From the NCBI GenBank assembly GCA_040954595.2, contig CM082577.2, forward strand, positions 9,982,001-10,046,000: DNA of 64,000 bases, in the 5' to 3' direction. Made by a program: the position numbers and the translations under genes. Below, piece by piece: positions 25,478-50,913 of this stretch. The notes under the pieces are model-generated. The model did no database searches and was not told where the DNA came from. It was given only the letters and a program-made list of their open reading frames with translations. The first letter of the stretch is position 1. Each line of letters begins with the position of its first letter. Source of the DNA: Balanoglossus misakiensis (Eukaryota > Hemichordata).

Positions 25478-28400
25478 ATGATGCGCGCTCTCTGGGTTTT
25501 TGTGATTTCAGCCGCAGTGCTCCGAACGGATTCGACACAAACCGGCAGCAAGTGCCCTTGCACGGATGTTTCACTATGCAAGACGATCACAACTAAACCG
25601 AAAAAGGAGGTACCGTCGTGCATATTCGATAATATTCTTTAAACTTCTTAATTAATGTATAATATTACTAGGGGGGCACATGCACATTTGGTCGGGTGTT
25701 GGTATGCCGTTTTATCACGTACTAAATCGATAATAGTCTCCAGTGAATATTGGGGACCGAGTTCGTTGACAGTCAGTAATCACGTGACATTTTCTAACGT
25801 AGCCAACTTAGACTCAAATCATCTGATAGCTTGTAAAGTGCCTTCAGCTTGAACGCGAAAACTGGCCGTACATTTTAAACATGATTGCACCATTACTGAC
25901 GGTGGCATTACGGTGTGTTCTCGGGTCATGACCCGGTTAATGATACATATTCACCGCCTGACCCACAAATAATGACCTTCGATTGATCTGCGAAGTGATG
26001 TGTTTAGATGTAGGCCACTCTATCGACGACAAAGTAATCATGGAGAATTCTGTGGGATAATGTACGATAAACAGGCAAACATACAAACGACGTTGAATAA
26101 CACCAAAGCTTCCCCTGTCTCCTCGTTTGCAGACATTTGTGTTCCGTGTTGCTGGCTCCACTTGGAAAAACTATGACTGGTCCAAGATAACAACTGTCGG
26201 TATGTTTGGGGAGTATGATCCCCAGCTCATGTGCACTGCGCATGCTCATGGCGTGAGACTCGTACAAGCAGGTATGTCAATGGTGATATATATCCAGAAA
26301 AGGTGATTGACTTGAACGACGTCAGAGTCAAAACCGTGTGGTGACCTCGTTGCCGTGACATCGCTTTTTGAGTTCTATTGACATGCAGATCTTGAAAAAG
26401 TCAGAAAGTTGATTCAATGGCCAGGCCAAGTGTGTAGAATTTCTATATATCTAAAACACACTGGTCTGGAGCCAGGCTAATAGTATCCCAAAATACACCG
26501 CTTTTAAACATTATCAAAAATGTTAATGAATACATGAGCAATATGTTGAAAAAACTATTTAAACCTACCTCAGAACACCGAAAAAGAAACCACATTTCGT
26601 ACTCAGAACTTTACACGACCGTTGTTTGAATGTCCACTAGCTGTAATTTTTAAAGCTATTTCTCAGTACCTGGCTCGTTGAAAACCCAAAAAACTGGGTT
26701 TGTTGGGATACTATGGGAGGTGCAGTGAATAGGGAAAGGTACTGGTAGTTGGTACATAATCACAACCTCAGAACACCGAAAAAGAAACCACATTTCGTAC
26801 TCAGAACAAAATTACTGAAAAAACACTGTGTGATTATTTTGTAACTTTATTACTGTAATTCCTGGGCCGTGGACTCGATTAGTCCATTGGGACTATTTCC
26901 ATGGTCCTAACCAGATATAGACTCTTTTGTTTTACTTGTTCTGTGTCGTATTGTAATTGTGTAATACTTTAGCTTATGTTCAACTCTATTTATTTATATC
27001 TGGTTGAATAAAGATTCATTCAAATGGTCAAAAGTCAAAGGAACATTTATAATTCGTGATTTCTGAAATGGCTCCACCAAATTGGATGAATATTTTGTAA
27101 TTGCATAATTTCCAGTGTTTACCCTCAAACCAAGGAACAGGTTCAGCTTGTTCTTGGTTTTCGTTACCAATCAGGCAGAGGCTCACCTCATTGGCCAATA
27201 CTGTGCCACCTACCATCCCAAACTGATTCCTGGAATGCAGTGATAATATCCAAGCTTATAGCCAAGGCGGCGTCAAAGGGTTCGATTCTCTAACGAATAC
27301 GGTACGTCCCGCCGGATTGACGCAATATTTACCCATTCTTTAACAGCGAGTTTCCCCGAGGCGAGTCTAACCAATAAAGAACAACGCAACAAATGGGTAC
27401 AGGATCATCTCCAGTTAGTTCAAGATCAATTTATGGATGGTCTAAATATCGATATCGAGTTTCCTCTTGTGGACCCCGACAAAAGGCGTATTCTGACCGA
27501 CTTGGTCAATCAGATGACACAAACCTTTCATAATAAAATACCAGGATCCCAGGTAAGTACTTTAAAAAAAGTGATTATTAATGTATTAGACTCGATAATC
27601 AAAGTCTTGAACCTCTTCCCTATATTGCCCAAGGCAACTTTAGAGTATACCAGGATATTTTCTGTTAAACCCGTTTGTTCAGTGCAGGTCACCTTCGACG
27701 CCGCTTGGACGCCAGATTGCGCCACACAAGGATTCCGTTGCTATGACTACAGAGGTATTGCGGACGCCACGGATTTTCTGTTTGTCATGGACTATGACGA
27801 ATATGAGACGATAGCAAATCGGTGCATAGCCGATGCAAATTCACCCATTAATAAAACTATTTCAGGTATAGATATGCATTAATTTGATTTAAAATTTAAG
27901 GTTTCAGGTTTTCATTTTCAAGACATCTCAAAGCACTTTCAATATTGTCTGTGTTCCTTTTTGCGACGTCCATGTATGTAAAGTCTGTATAGTAGACAGA
28001 TAAATATTGCAACGCACGTAATCCGCAGACAGTGTTCTCATGTTGCAATTTGACACGCTGTGTATTAAAACGGTACGGCGCCGATTTAATCAGCCTCCAT
28101 ACAAACAGTACGCAGCTATCCTGGTATGCGTCGCCAAGAGATGACAAACTGATGCAAATGCAAGTAATATGGCTTACTGGTGAGGATTTTAGAGGATGGG
28201 GAATATATTTGAAGTAGTTAACCTTGGAAAAAAATATGTGACATTTGGCAGCTATAGGGGCTTTAATATAGATTTTTACCGTGCCACACTTAACACATCA
28301 TTGTTTTCATTTCAAGGCATCGAAAATTTTATTAAGCTTGGTATTCCTGCAAGTAAACTGGTGTCAGGATTGCCCTGGTATGCCTACGACTATCCGTGTC

Positions 28401-29746
28401 TCAATTTGACTGGGGTAAGTTTTTGATCGGCGTTTGGCCAACATGTTCATCGTGTGATGATCCCAGTATTTCCCGTAAAGATGTTAGTAAACTTATTCGC
28501 GTCGAAAGTCTTAAACTTTTCTTTTTGACTGAGGGCAACTTTAGATTATTTTCTCGGGGGTCAGCGTGTAAACTTGTCTCGAGTTTGAAATTCAAAACAT
28601 CTGCTAATCTCTGTTAACTCCATGGAAAAATTTAAAGTAGTGTTTTTTTATTATAAAAAAGACTGACGATCAACATTCAGTTTTCTTATATATATTTATT
28701 AGACAGGGAATACATGTATTCCCACTAGCGCAGGAGTCAAATTAAACCTGTTTTTGCACCGATTCGGGTGTGATCGATTTTGGTGAGATACGTTCTTGTC
28801 ATAACTGTACATTTGTATACTATGACCAATTTTGAGCATCGGTATTTTTCTAGGACATTTCTACATGCACCATTAAACACTCACCAGTGTGGCCGAATTG
28901 CGATGGACACGTTGGGACAAAAAAGAATTATGGTGTAATCATGAAGCTTCTTGCACAGAACTCAACCAGCGGGAGAATTTGGAGTGACGCAAACAAGTCG
29001 CCGTTCTTTAACTATAAGGTAAGATACTTCTCAGACACGTTGTTTGAGGTATTCCGCCAGGATTCACATTACACCGACATGTCACCTATGCAACTTCAGA
29101 TTTCCACAAATAAATACTAAAATGTTATGTAGTCAGTCTAGAAGTGGGTCTTTACGCCAGCCCGATATGTAGTTTGAAGTCTTACTGTTTTATCGTAGAG
29201 TTTCAGATTGTAAAGTTCACGCCAAATTTTATTCATACTCGAAATTCAAACTGCCCGCTAAAGTTCCCGTTTATTTGAACAAAAAATCACTTTTCTAATT
29301 TTAATTGTTTTGAATATTTTAATATAAAACATAAACTCAGCATAAAAAACAGCAAAAATCCTTGATCTCCCCCTGAGACTATTGTTTCATATCCGGATCT
29401 GACATCAGCAAGAAGTGTGTGCCCGTATTATTTAAGCATATATTTATGCGCTTATTTTACCTGGCCGCCTTGCTTTTAACCCCAAAGCCTGCATGCGCTG
29501 ATAAAAATACACAGTATTTAGAGCTACCTGGCTTTATTCTTGCAGGATCAGGCCACCGGCCAGTTCCACCAAGTATGGTACGACGATCCCGAGAGTTTAA
29601 AGTTGAAGTTCGACTACGCCACTCAGAGAGATCTGCTGGGCGTTGGTTTGTTCCACGCCGACGCACTCGATTACAGCGACGATCCAACGGCCAAAATACA
29701 AACCAAAGCTATGTGGGATTCATTGCCGGCACGACGCAGTAATTAG
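25478..29746 (+). CDS. CTBS: Di-N-acetylchitobiase (GH18), tandem copy 2
   Basis: Same predicted activity as copy 1. Seven exons, 25478-25609, 26133-26271, 27347-27552, 27688-27865, 28317-28414, 28854-29018 and 29546-29746, have exactly the copy 1 lengths and give 372 residues. The active site is MDGLNIDIEFP with Glu128. Introns remain alignable to copy 1, so the duplication is fairly recent. Intron 2 is about twice as long because of extra repeated sequence. Exon 6 begins DISTCTIKH: the first Cys of copy 1 is Ser here. All splice sites and the frame are intact, so both copies appear functional. Confidence 0.95.
26830..27024 (+). mobile_element. Possible LINE 3' end in CTBS copy 2 intron 2
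   Basis: An insertion absent from copy 1 ends in GGTTGAATAAAG followed by ATTCATTCA-type short repeats, like the 3' tails of some CR1/L2-type LINEs. No coding part remains. The assignment is tentative. Confidence 0.3.
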
Positions 29747-30917
29747 CGCGCTTCAAATGTTCCCTTTTAAATTTAGAAATAGGTATTATCTTTTAGGTCT
29801 TATTCAGGAGTTTAATTTTTCCTAGAATTTGACAGTGTAGGATCCATCCCCAAGATATATAAGCCTGCATTTCACTGTTTGACGTAACAGCAAAAAAGAA
29901 GCCCCCTCCAGTACTTCGTTTACGACCATCAGCATCAAAAGTGTTGATAGTCAACTCGATGATATCACCTTGAGAGAAAAAAAGAGCGACGCCGTTGTAT
30001 TCAAGGGTGTTCAAAAGTATTTGTTTCAACCGTATTTGCTGTGATTCATGGAAGATAAAAATAAAAGTTACTATTAAGTGGATTGCGAGTTTATGTCAAG
30101 AACTTTCCACGCGCGAATAACAATATTAAAATCCAGACGTATATCACATAATCAGCCAATAAATCAATAGATCGATCAATCAAGCAATCAATCAGTCTCT
30201 ATTGCTCCAATTTGGCCAACGTAACGCACCACACCATAACACAAAACGACACAACACAACCCAAAACAGTCGTCAGACGCGTTCAGACGCAGTTACATTG
30301 GCATTCAAATTTCCAGATGATGGGCAACTTCAGCAACGTGGTGCAGACAAAGTCTGTGCAGACCGTATACGAAACGCTATGAGGCCGATGAGGCACCATG
30401 CCTGATACATGTTACGTGTCTGGCGGTTCTGAAGTATAAACACACTCGGACAAACTTTTTTTCTGGGTGGGGAAATGTTGTTTGCTTGTCACCTGGAAAT
30501 GACAATGCCGTGGGTCACATGGCCAGATCACATGATTGATATTAAAGAGTTGAATTCCCTTGGCAGCACGTGCTCGTCCAAGGGTGTCTACAGAATTGCA
30601 CTTTACAATTAATCTTCTGCGTAGTATACGGAAATTCTCTCGGCATTTTGGTATTAATTTTCTCGGTCTATAGCACACGCCCTACAGAACACTGACATTT
30701 AGGGTAGCATGTTCACTATGGTTTTTTTTTGGCAGTGTTACGTGCAGAATCACATTATTTTAATATGCTGTTTACTTTGGAATTAATCTTTTATATTAAT
30801 CTTCTAGTGCATTATACAGAAATTCTCTCGGCATTTTGGTATTTGGATTGTTTCGTATATACTAGTGCGAACTCATTTTTTCAATATTATATTCTGACAA
30901 GACATGGAGAACTAGCA
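29747..30917. other. Intergenic region between CTBS copy 2 and the triplicated array
   Basis: No gene was recognised. It holds a repeated segment at about 30380-30545 that recurs at about 63670-63825. It also holds a short direct repeat around ATTCTCTCGGCATTTTGGTA, near 30630-30652 and 30822-30843. Confidence 0.5.
30380..30545. repeat. Dispersed repeat, left-flank copy (about 165 bp)
   Basis: It shares GAGGCACCATG, GTCTGGCGGTTCT and CACCTGGAAATGACAATGCC, followed by GTGGGTCACATGGCCAGATC, with the segment at 63670-63825, in the same orientation. The other copy is in an intron of the right-end minus-strand gene. Confidence 0.65.
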
Positions 30918-31790
30918 CGCAGTTACCCCGTTCTTGTTTATTTTATTAAGATAAATATTGTTTTGCTGAAATATTCATACCGGTAGATAAATAATTAATA
31001 GGGCCTACATTGTTAATTTTTCCAATCATCGCAAGATCCCACAACCTTCATCTATCATTTTGTAAATTGGGTTTAATCATTAACATAGTTTCATTTATTA
31101 GTCACACACTTGACAGGGCGTGCAATAAATAAAAACTGTTTTTGTTCTTTGAGCTGGTTTGAGACTGGATGTGTCTTGCAGCTTCATCTCATGCAAGCAA
31201 TTGCCAGCGATGACAGTTCCGTGTCGTTGTATCAATATACAATGTACATGTAGTCTTTTTCCTGTGGTAAATACTGTTGAAATTTTCGTCGTTTTCTAAC
31301 AAAGAAGGTAAGTTAAAATAGCATATATGCACTGAATAGTGTACACCGACTCTTTGCATTTTACCTTTACTGATTTTGTCCTTTTTCTCCTTGCTGTTTT
31401 GTTTGAAGATAAGTGTCTTTATAGTTCTCGTGATTTTGAAGGCCAAATTTTACGTGGTATCATGCCAGTATAAAATATCATGTTCACCAACCACTTTCTC
31501 TTATTTTACAATTTAACTTCAAGTTTGCTTGTGAGCAGAATGATTCCAAGTTCTATAGTTTATTGGGGTAAAGCATGTGGCGTGCTAGATCAAATGATCA
31601 GATGGACGGAAAGAATGAAAGAACTTTGGAGCGAGGAATGACAATCTCTACGTCCCCAAAATGTACTTTATGGTCAAGGTGATGACAACGTCAACACTAT
31701 ATTTTTTATCGGGCACTTAATAATGTGGAATAATGACGCCATCAGTTTTTGAGAGAGTTGGCCTCTCTGAGTTTGTGTGAGTGTGCATGC

Positions 31791-31792
<2 letters not shown>

Positions 31793-31822
<30 letters not shown>
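31793..31822. repeat. (ACAG)n microsatellite in unit A
   Basis: This short GACA repeat is replaced by AG-rich sequence in units B and C. Confidence 0.7.
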
Positions 31823-32417
31823 GGAAAGAGGGAGGGAGGGAATAATTGGCTCTGACGCAGTATCTTGATGATGTATTTGTTCTGTGTTTTGTTGATTTTG
31901 CTGACTGAGCTATATCGGTTTGTGACTGTACCGTGTAACTAATTATCAGCATACACCTCCTGGCCCTCTCAGTCAATCCCAATTCGTTTCTATATGGTCA
32001 TTTTAATTATCAGGATACCCAGATATGATTCAGATTATTATTGAACTGAATAATGCAAGTACTGTCATCACCGACTCTTGTATAAATTTAAAAGAACTGT
32101 CATTTCGTACTAAAGTGTACATGTATTATGCATGCAAATCCAATACCAGGTATACATGGATCCTACTTTGTAATGAAGGGTATTTATCTCCTGCAGTAGT
32201 ATGCGCGTCGAACGTCTTCAACTTCTTCTCAAAACGACCGCCATTCTTTGTGTTGGAGAATTTTTTTTCTGAAACTCTGATTCTGAGGCGCATATACCTG
32301 TAGTGTAACGTTACGTCATTCCTGGGATATTTATAAATCGAGGTATTCACGTTTTTTTTTCCAACAGGATACAGACCAAAATATTTTGATCACTGTGATG
32401 TGCTGGGTGGCCTCGCC

Positions 32418-38416
<5,999 letters not shown>

Positions 38417-39418
38417 ACTTTCGGAGCACTAATGGTGTAAGGGAAGTTAAAATGCTTACGCGAAAAGACGCATTGGCTCTTTCACGAGAGAGGCACCAGA
38501 TGGATGTCATCAGAAACATTCTTCAGATATTTGCTATTGAAAATAAATTTGCATCATCTTTAAAGTAACACTTATATAGGAATTTAGATTTTTCATCGTA
38601 ATCACTTCTGTATCATCATCCAATTGTTTTCATTCAATAAGGCACAAGACCAGTAACAAATTTCCCATTGGTCACAATAGTGGCATTGAGCTCAATATTT
38701 ATATTTGTATGTTAAATGTAAATAATGTATACAAGTTTGTTCGATCTATGTGTCAAGAATTCCCAGTTGTCTCGTCTGTGCAATTTGTAAATAAGGTTTG
38801 AACTAGACTCTATGGTTGTCGCTGTGCCTGTTGATAAGGAATGGAACTTTCATACTGCGTGCAGTGTCACACAGTCTTGGAGCATGACCAGGTTTGAACC
38901 AGCAGACGCCCAACCAAACCACAGTTGCCAGTCAAAGTGTATGACAGAACTGTATATACGAGTATGTACCCTATACATGTACATGGAACCAATCCACAGA
39001 AATGAGAGAAAATATTTGATTAAAACACTCAACTCCATTGGATCCTTTGCATTGCAAAATTTTCTACTTTATTGAAAATTCACAAGTAGTGCTACACACA
39101 AAACAGTTATAAAGTTGATTAGTTTCTGCATAAAAAGTACATTATTGTCTCTCAACTGTATGTAACTCAATAATGGTGTCAATCATGTTACAGTACGTCC
39201 TCAGTCTAAATGTGAACAGTTGAAAATGTAGAAAATTGGTAGACATAGAGAGTTCACTTGCGGTACATTAGCATTCATGTATACACAATTCGTTAATAAG
39301 TATTAATTGCTTATATCATGGAAATATAATGGTTATACGAAGAGGTTTCACATCTCATGGTTAATTTTGTTAGGTCATCAAATTGAACGTTATTGGCCTT
39401 TTTTTTGGTGAAGTCGTC

Positions 39419-40428
39419 TTATTTTTCCTTTGGAGGCTGAAGTGCTTTCTTCAGAGCATCCAGTTTGGATTTCTTCTGCAGTTCTGAAGCCACCGAGTCT
39501 TTTCCTCCGCTGTTAGCTGCTGGTTTCTCCTGACGTTCTGAAAAGTGGAGCGTTTGAAATGGCCGATTATGTTTATGTGTCTCAATTCCTGTCAGTGCGC
39601 CCTCTAAGCCCATACCACGCGCCACTGACTTAACAAACACACTGGCGACCCAATGCATGCAAAGGTGTATAGGGCTGACTCGGAGAAATTTTTGGAAATC
39701 TTCAAATTGCCCCAAAGCTGTTTTCAAATTATGTGTATAAGAGGTCAACACACAGATTCCTGCCTGTATTGTGTCGAACGTACACACAATTAGATTGTTG
39801 AAAGGTTTCTCACGAACCAACCGTCAAAATTGACCACACACTACTTGCAAGTCGGGAAGCTTCACTCATATCTCTATAATGTCGGTAAAGCCAAGCTATA
39901 CAATGTAAGCATATGTAACTTTTATTACCTGCAGTGATTTTCGATTCCTTCTGTAAGATGCTCTTAGCTGGCTTTTCTTGTCGTTTGTCTCCTTCGACTT
40001 TAGACAGCATTTCGCGTGCTGCAAAAATGCAAGTGACTTAGGTACTAGTAAATTAAAATTATACAAATCCGCCATCATGCCATGTCTTTTGACCACGTGG
40101 CTTACCCTACTCGTATTGTAACTTCCATTTTTACGTACTACATGTACCGTACGGTATATACTCACAAGTAAATTTTCATTTTTCCCCAAAACATGATGTA
40201 TTGAGCGCTCAAATCATCATCAGAGATTGTTTCAATACAACAACAACAACAACAACAACAATCAACAAATTGATATGGCGCCAAAATCTTCTGTTCAGTG
40301 TTACCTGACTATGTTGTGCGCATTATTGTTACCTGCGTTGATTTTGGATTCCTTCTGCAATGTGCTCTCACGCGCTGGCTTTTCCTGACGCTTATCTCCT
40401 GGATGGTCTTAAGACAGCATTTCGCGTG
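39419..40428 (-). pseudogene. 3' fragment of Lys-rich modular gene, copy A
   Basis: Three minus-strand exons remain: Lys-rich module 40333-40428, module 39929-40018 and the terminal exon 39419-39537, which ends in KALQPPKEK and TAA. They match the 3' end of the intact gene at the right edge of the window. The first module contains an in-frame TAA where the intact gene has AAA (Ser-Lys). The duplication breakpoint lies 38 bases upstream of this module, so all upstream exons are missing. This is best read as a truncated duplicate; transcription from a local promoter cannot be excluded. Confidence 0.75.
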
Positions 40429-40727
40429 CTGCAAAAAATAACAAGAGACTTTAATAATTAACTTAACGCAGTTACCCCGTTCTTGTTTATTTTATTAAGA
40501 TAAATATTGTTTTGCTGAAATATTCATACCGGTAGATAAATAATGAATAGGGCCTACATTGTTAATTTTTCCAATCATCCCACACCCTTCATCTATCATT
40601 TAGTAAATTCGGTTTAATTCATTAACATACTTTGATTAATATATCACACACTTGACAGGGCGTGCAATAAATAAAAATGACCTGCTTTTGTTCTTTGAGC
40701 TGGTTTGAGACTAGATGTGTCTTGCAG

Positions 40728-40851
40728 CTTCATTTCGTGCAAGCAATTGCCAGCGATGACAGTTCAGTGTCGTTGTATTCCAATATAATTGTAGTCTTTT
40801 TCCTGTGGTATAATAGACTGTTGAGATTTTCGTCGTTTTCTCACAAAGAAG
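40728..40851 (+). other. Candidate exon with hydrophobic open frame, unit B
   Basis: A good acceptor (CTTGCAG) and donor (GTAAGT) bound 124 nt, open in one frame. The frame contains a hydrophobic stretch (SNIIVVFFLWYNRLL). Unit C keeps the same size and frame at 52220-52343. In unit A (31182-31307) the frame is broken. It could be a 5' exon of the LamG-GAIN gene, or an intron segment that happens to look like one. Confidence 0.3.
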
Positions 40852-42543
40852 GTAAGTTAAAATAGCATATATGCACCTGAATAGTGTACACCGACTCTTT
40901 GCATTTTGTCATTTTTCTCCTGGCTGTTTTGTTGGAAAATGATGGGCTTTATAGTTCTCGTGATTTTGAAGGCCTAATTTTACTTGGTATGCCAGTATAA
41001 AAAACGTGTTTTCAACCACTTTCGCTTATTTTACAATTTAGCTTAAAGTTTACTTGTGAACAGAATGATTCCAAGTTCTATAGTTTATTGGGGTAAAACA
41101 TGTGGAATGCTAGATCAAATGATCAAATGGACGGAAAGAATGAACTTTGGAGCGAGGAATGGCAATCTCTACGTACAAAAAATGTACTTTATGATCTATA
41201 CTAGGTGATGACAACGTCAATACTATATTTTTTATCGTGCACTTAAGGATGTACGTGCAGAACAGAAACCGGAAAACTGTGCGCACTCGTCTTTTTCCCG
41301 TTGGATTACATTGAAAATTGCTAGAAAACAAACTTCTACTATTGTCATTTTCACGAAATTTTACACATAGCTCAGTCAAGTAAATATAAATTCATTGGTC
41401 AATTAAAATCGTGTGGTCATCGGGATCTATTTGCGTTAAAATTTTCGCCCATAGACAAACCATTGGCGAGTCAGCAGTTTTCTTCTATTATCGACTAAAT
41501 TTATGGCTCTGTATTTCTATTTTATATTACAGACTTTCATTATACACATACACAGGATAATCCAAAATTCAATCTCTAAAAGAAATGACGATACTTTCAA
41601 TTTTGACGACCGTACATCCTTAATAATGTGGAATAATGACGCCATCACTTCTGTCGCCTCCAGGGCCCGTAGTGAATCATACCTTTTTTCAAGGGTTGGT
41701 CTCTCCGAGTTTTTTGGGTGTGCAAGAGAAAGAGGAAGAGAGACGGAAAGAGGGAGGGAGGGAGGGAGAAAGAGAGAAAATTATTGACTCTGACGCAGTA
41801 TCTTGATGATGTATGTTCTGTGTTTTGTTGATTTTGCTGACTGAGCTATATCGGTTTGTGACTGTACCGTGTAACTAATTATCAGCATACCTTCTGGCCC
41901 TTTCAGTCAATCCCAATTCGTTTCTATATGGTCATTTTAATTATCAGGATAGCCAGATATGATTCAGATTATTATTGAACTGAATAATGCAAGTGCTGTC
42001 ATCACCGACTCTTATGAAAATTTAAACGAACTGTCGATCATTTCGGAATAAAGTGTTACATGCATTATGAAAATCTAATACATGGATTCTACTTTGTGAT
42101 GAAGGGTATTATCTATATCTCCATCCGGCCATGTCATAATGTCATTTTATGGAGCCACAATGGCATTATTATTGAACTGAATAATGCAGTGCTGTCATCA
42201 CCGACTCTTGTATAAATTTGAAAGAACTGTCATAAATTCGTAATAAAGTGTACATGTATTATGCAAATCCAATGCCAGGTATACATGGATCCTACTTTGT
42301 AATGAAGGGTATTTATCTCCTGTAGTATGCGCGTCGAACGTCTTAAACTTCTTCTCAAAACGACCGCCATTCTTTGTGTTGGAGAATTTTTTTCTGAAGC
42401 TCTGATCCTGAGGCGCATATACCTGAAGTGTAACGTTACGTCATTCCTGGGATATTTATAAATCGAGGTATTCACGTTTTGTTTTTTCAACAGGATACAG
42501 ACCAAAATATTTTGAGCACTGTGATGTGCTGGGTGGCCTCGCC

Positions 42544-49336
<6,793 letters not shown>

Positions 49337-49475
49337 ACTTTCGGAGCACTAATGGTGTAAGGGAAGTTAAAATGCTTACGCGAAAAGACGCATTGGCGAG
49401 AGAGGCACCAGATGGATGTCATCAGAAACATTCTTCAGATATTTGCTATTGAACATAAATTTGCATCATCTTTAA

Positions 49476-50067
49476 AGCCTCAGTATTTCTCGTAGGGGCT
49501 AAATTTTGTTTGAAATGGCATCTATAATTTCTAAAAGTAGATGATAATTGATACTGAATCGAACAGTCATCATCCCCAGCTCTGCTCATAAACTCATACA
49601 ATTTACAATATAACGAGTGAAGAATGACTTTCTGTCCGGACAGAAAGTCAGGCTTTGTTGACACACGTGACTAGCGCGCATGCGCACTCAAATGTGAATC
49701 TACACGGAAGAGGTTTAGTCGCCCCAAATCTAACGACTCAGCGAAGAAATGCGCACTAATTCGGCGAAATTTTGGGAAGATAACTTTATGGGAGAAATCA
49801 GTCGATGGAACCAGATCAAATCCGAAAATGGTCTGACCATCAAATGTCAAAGTGGCACGTTTGCTGATCGACATGTACAACATTTCCGTTTTAAACAAAC
49901 CCGCGCTTCATTTCAAGTGTTACGGGCAATATTTACAGCTTGCACGTAGCTACAGTTGCCCAAACCTTTCTTCTATCTTCATTATGTAGTATTCCATGAT
50001 GAATGTACGGGAAAAACGGGCATTTTTCGATGATGAAAAATGGATACACACGAGAAATACTGGGGCT
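49476..50067. mobile_element. 592-bp MITE-like insertion specific to unit B, TTAA duplication
   Basis: Inverted ends AGCCTCAGTATTTCTCG and AGCCCCAGTATTTCTCG are flanked by TTAA at 49472-49475 and 50068-50071. Units A and C have the empty site CTTTAAAGTAAC. It lies about 140 bases after the stop codon of copy B. Confidence 0.85.
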
Positions 50068-50913
50068 TTAAAGTAACACTTATATAGGAATTTAGATTTT
50101 TCATCGTAATCACTTCATCATCCAATTGTTTTCATTCAATAAGGCACAAGACCAGTAACTCGTTTCCCATTGGTCACAATAGTGGCATTGAGCTCAATAT
50201 TTCTATTTGCACGTTTACATGTAAATATACAGGTTTGTTTGATCTATGTGTAAGAATTCCAAGTTGTATCTTCTGTGCAATTTGTAAATAAGGTTTGAAC
50301 TAGACTCTATGGTTGTCGCTGTGCCTGTTGATAAGGAATGGAACTTTCATACTGCGTGCAGTGTCACACAGTCTTGGAGCATGACCAGGTTTGAACCTGC
50401 AGACGCCCAACCAAACCACAGTTGCCTGTCAAAGTGTATGACAGAACTGTATATACGAGTATGTACCCTATACATGGAACCAATCCACAGAAATGAGAGA
50501 AAATATTTGATTTAACACTCAACTCCATTGGATCCTTTGCATTGTGAAATTCCTTCCTTATTGAAAATTCACTCGACAAGTAGTGATACACACAAAACAG
50601 TGATAAAATTGATTAGTTTCTGCATAAAAAAATTACATTTATTGTCTCTCAACTGTATGTAACTCAATAATGGTGTCAATCATGTTACAGTACGTCCCCA
50701 GTCTAAATGTGAACAGTTGAAAATGTAGAAAATTGGTAGACATAGGGAGTTCACTTGCGGTACATTAGCATTCATGTATACACAATTCGTTAATAAGTAT
50801 TAATTGCTTATATCATGGAAATATAATGGTTATACGAAGAGGTTTCACATCTCATGGTTAATTTTGTTAGGTCATCAAATTAAACGTTATTGGCCTTTTT
50901 TGGTGAAGCCGTC

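Noticed and set aside
38812-39075. Short Cys-containing open frame after copy A, repeated in B and C
   Set aside because: Unit B and C versions vary in length through frameshifts and no splice signals frame it; likely 3' flanking sequence.
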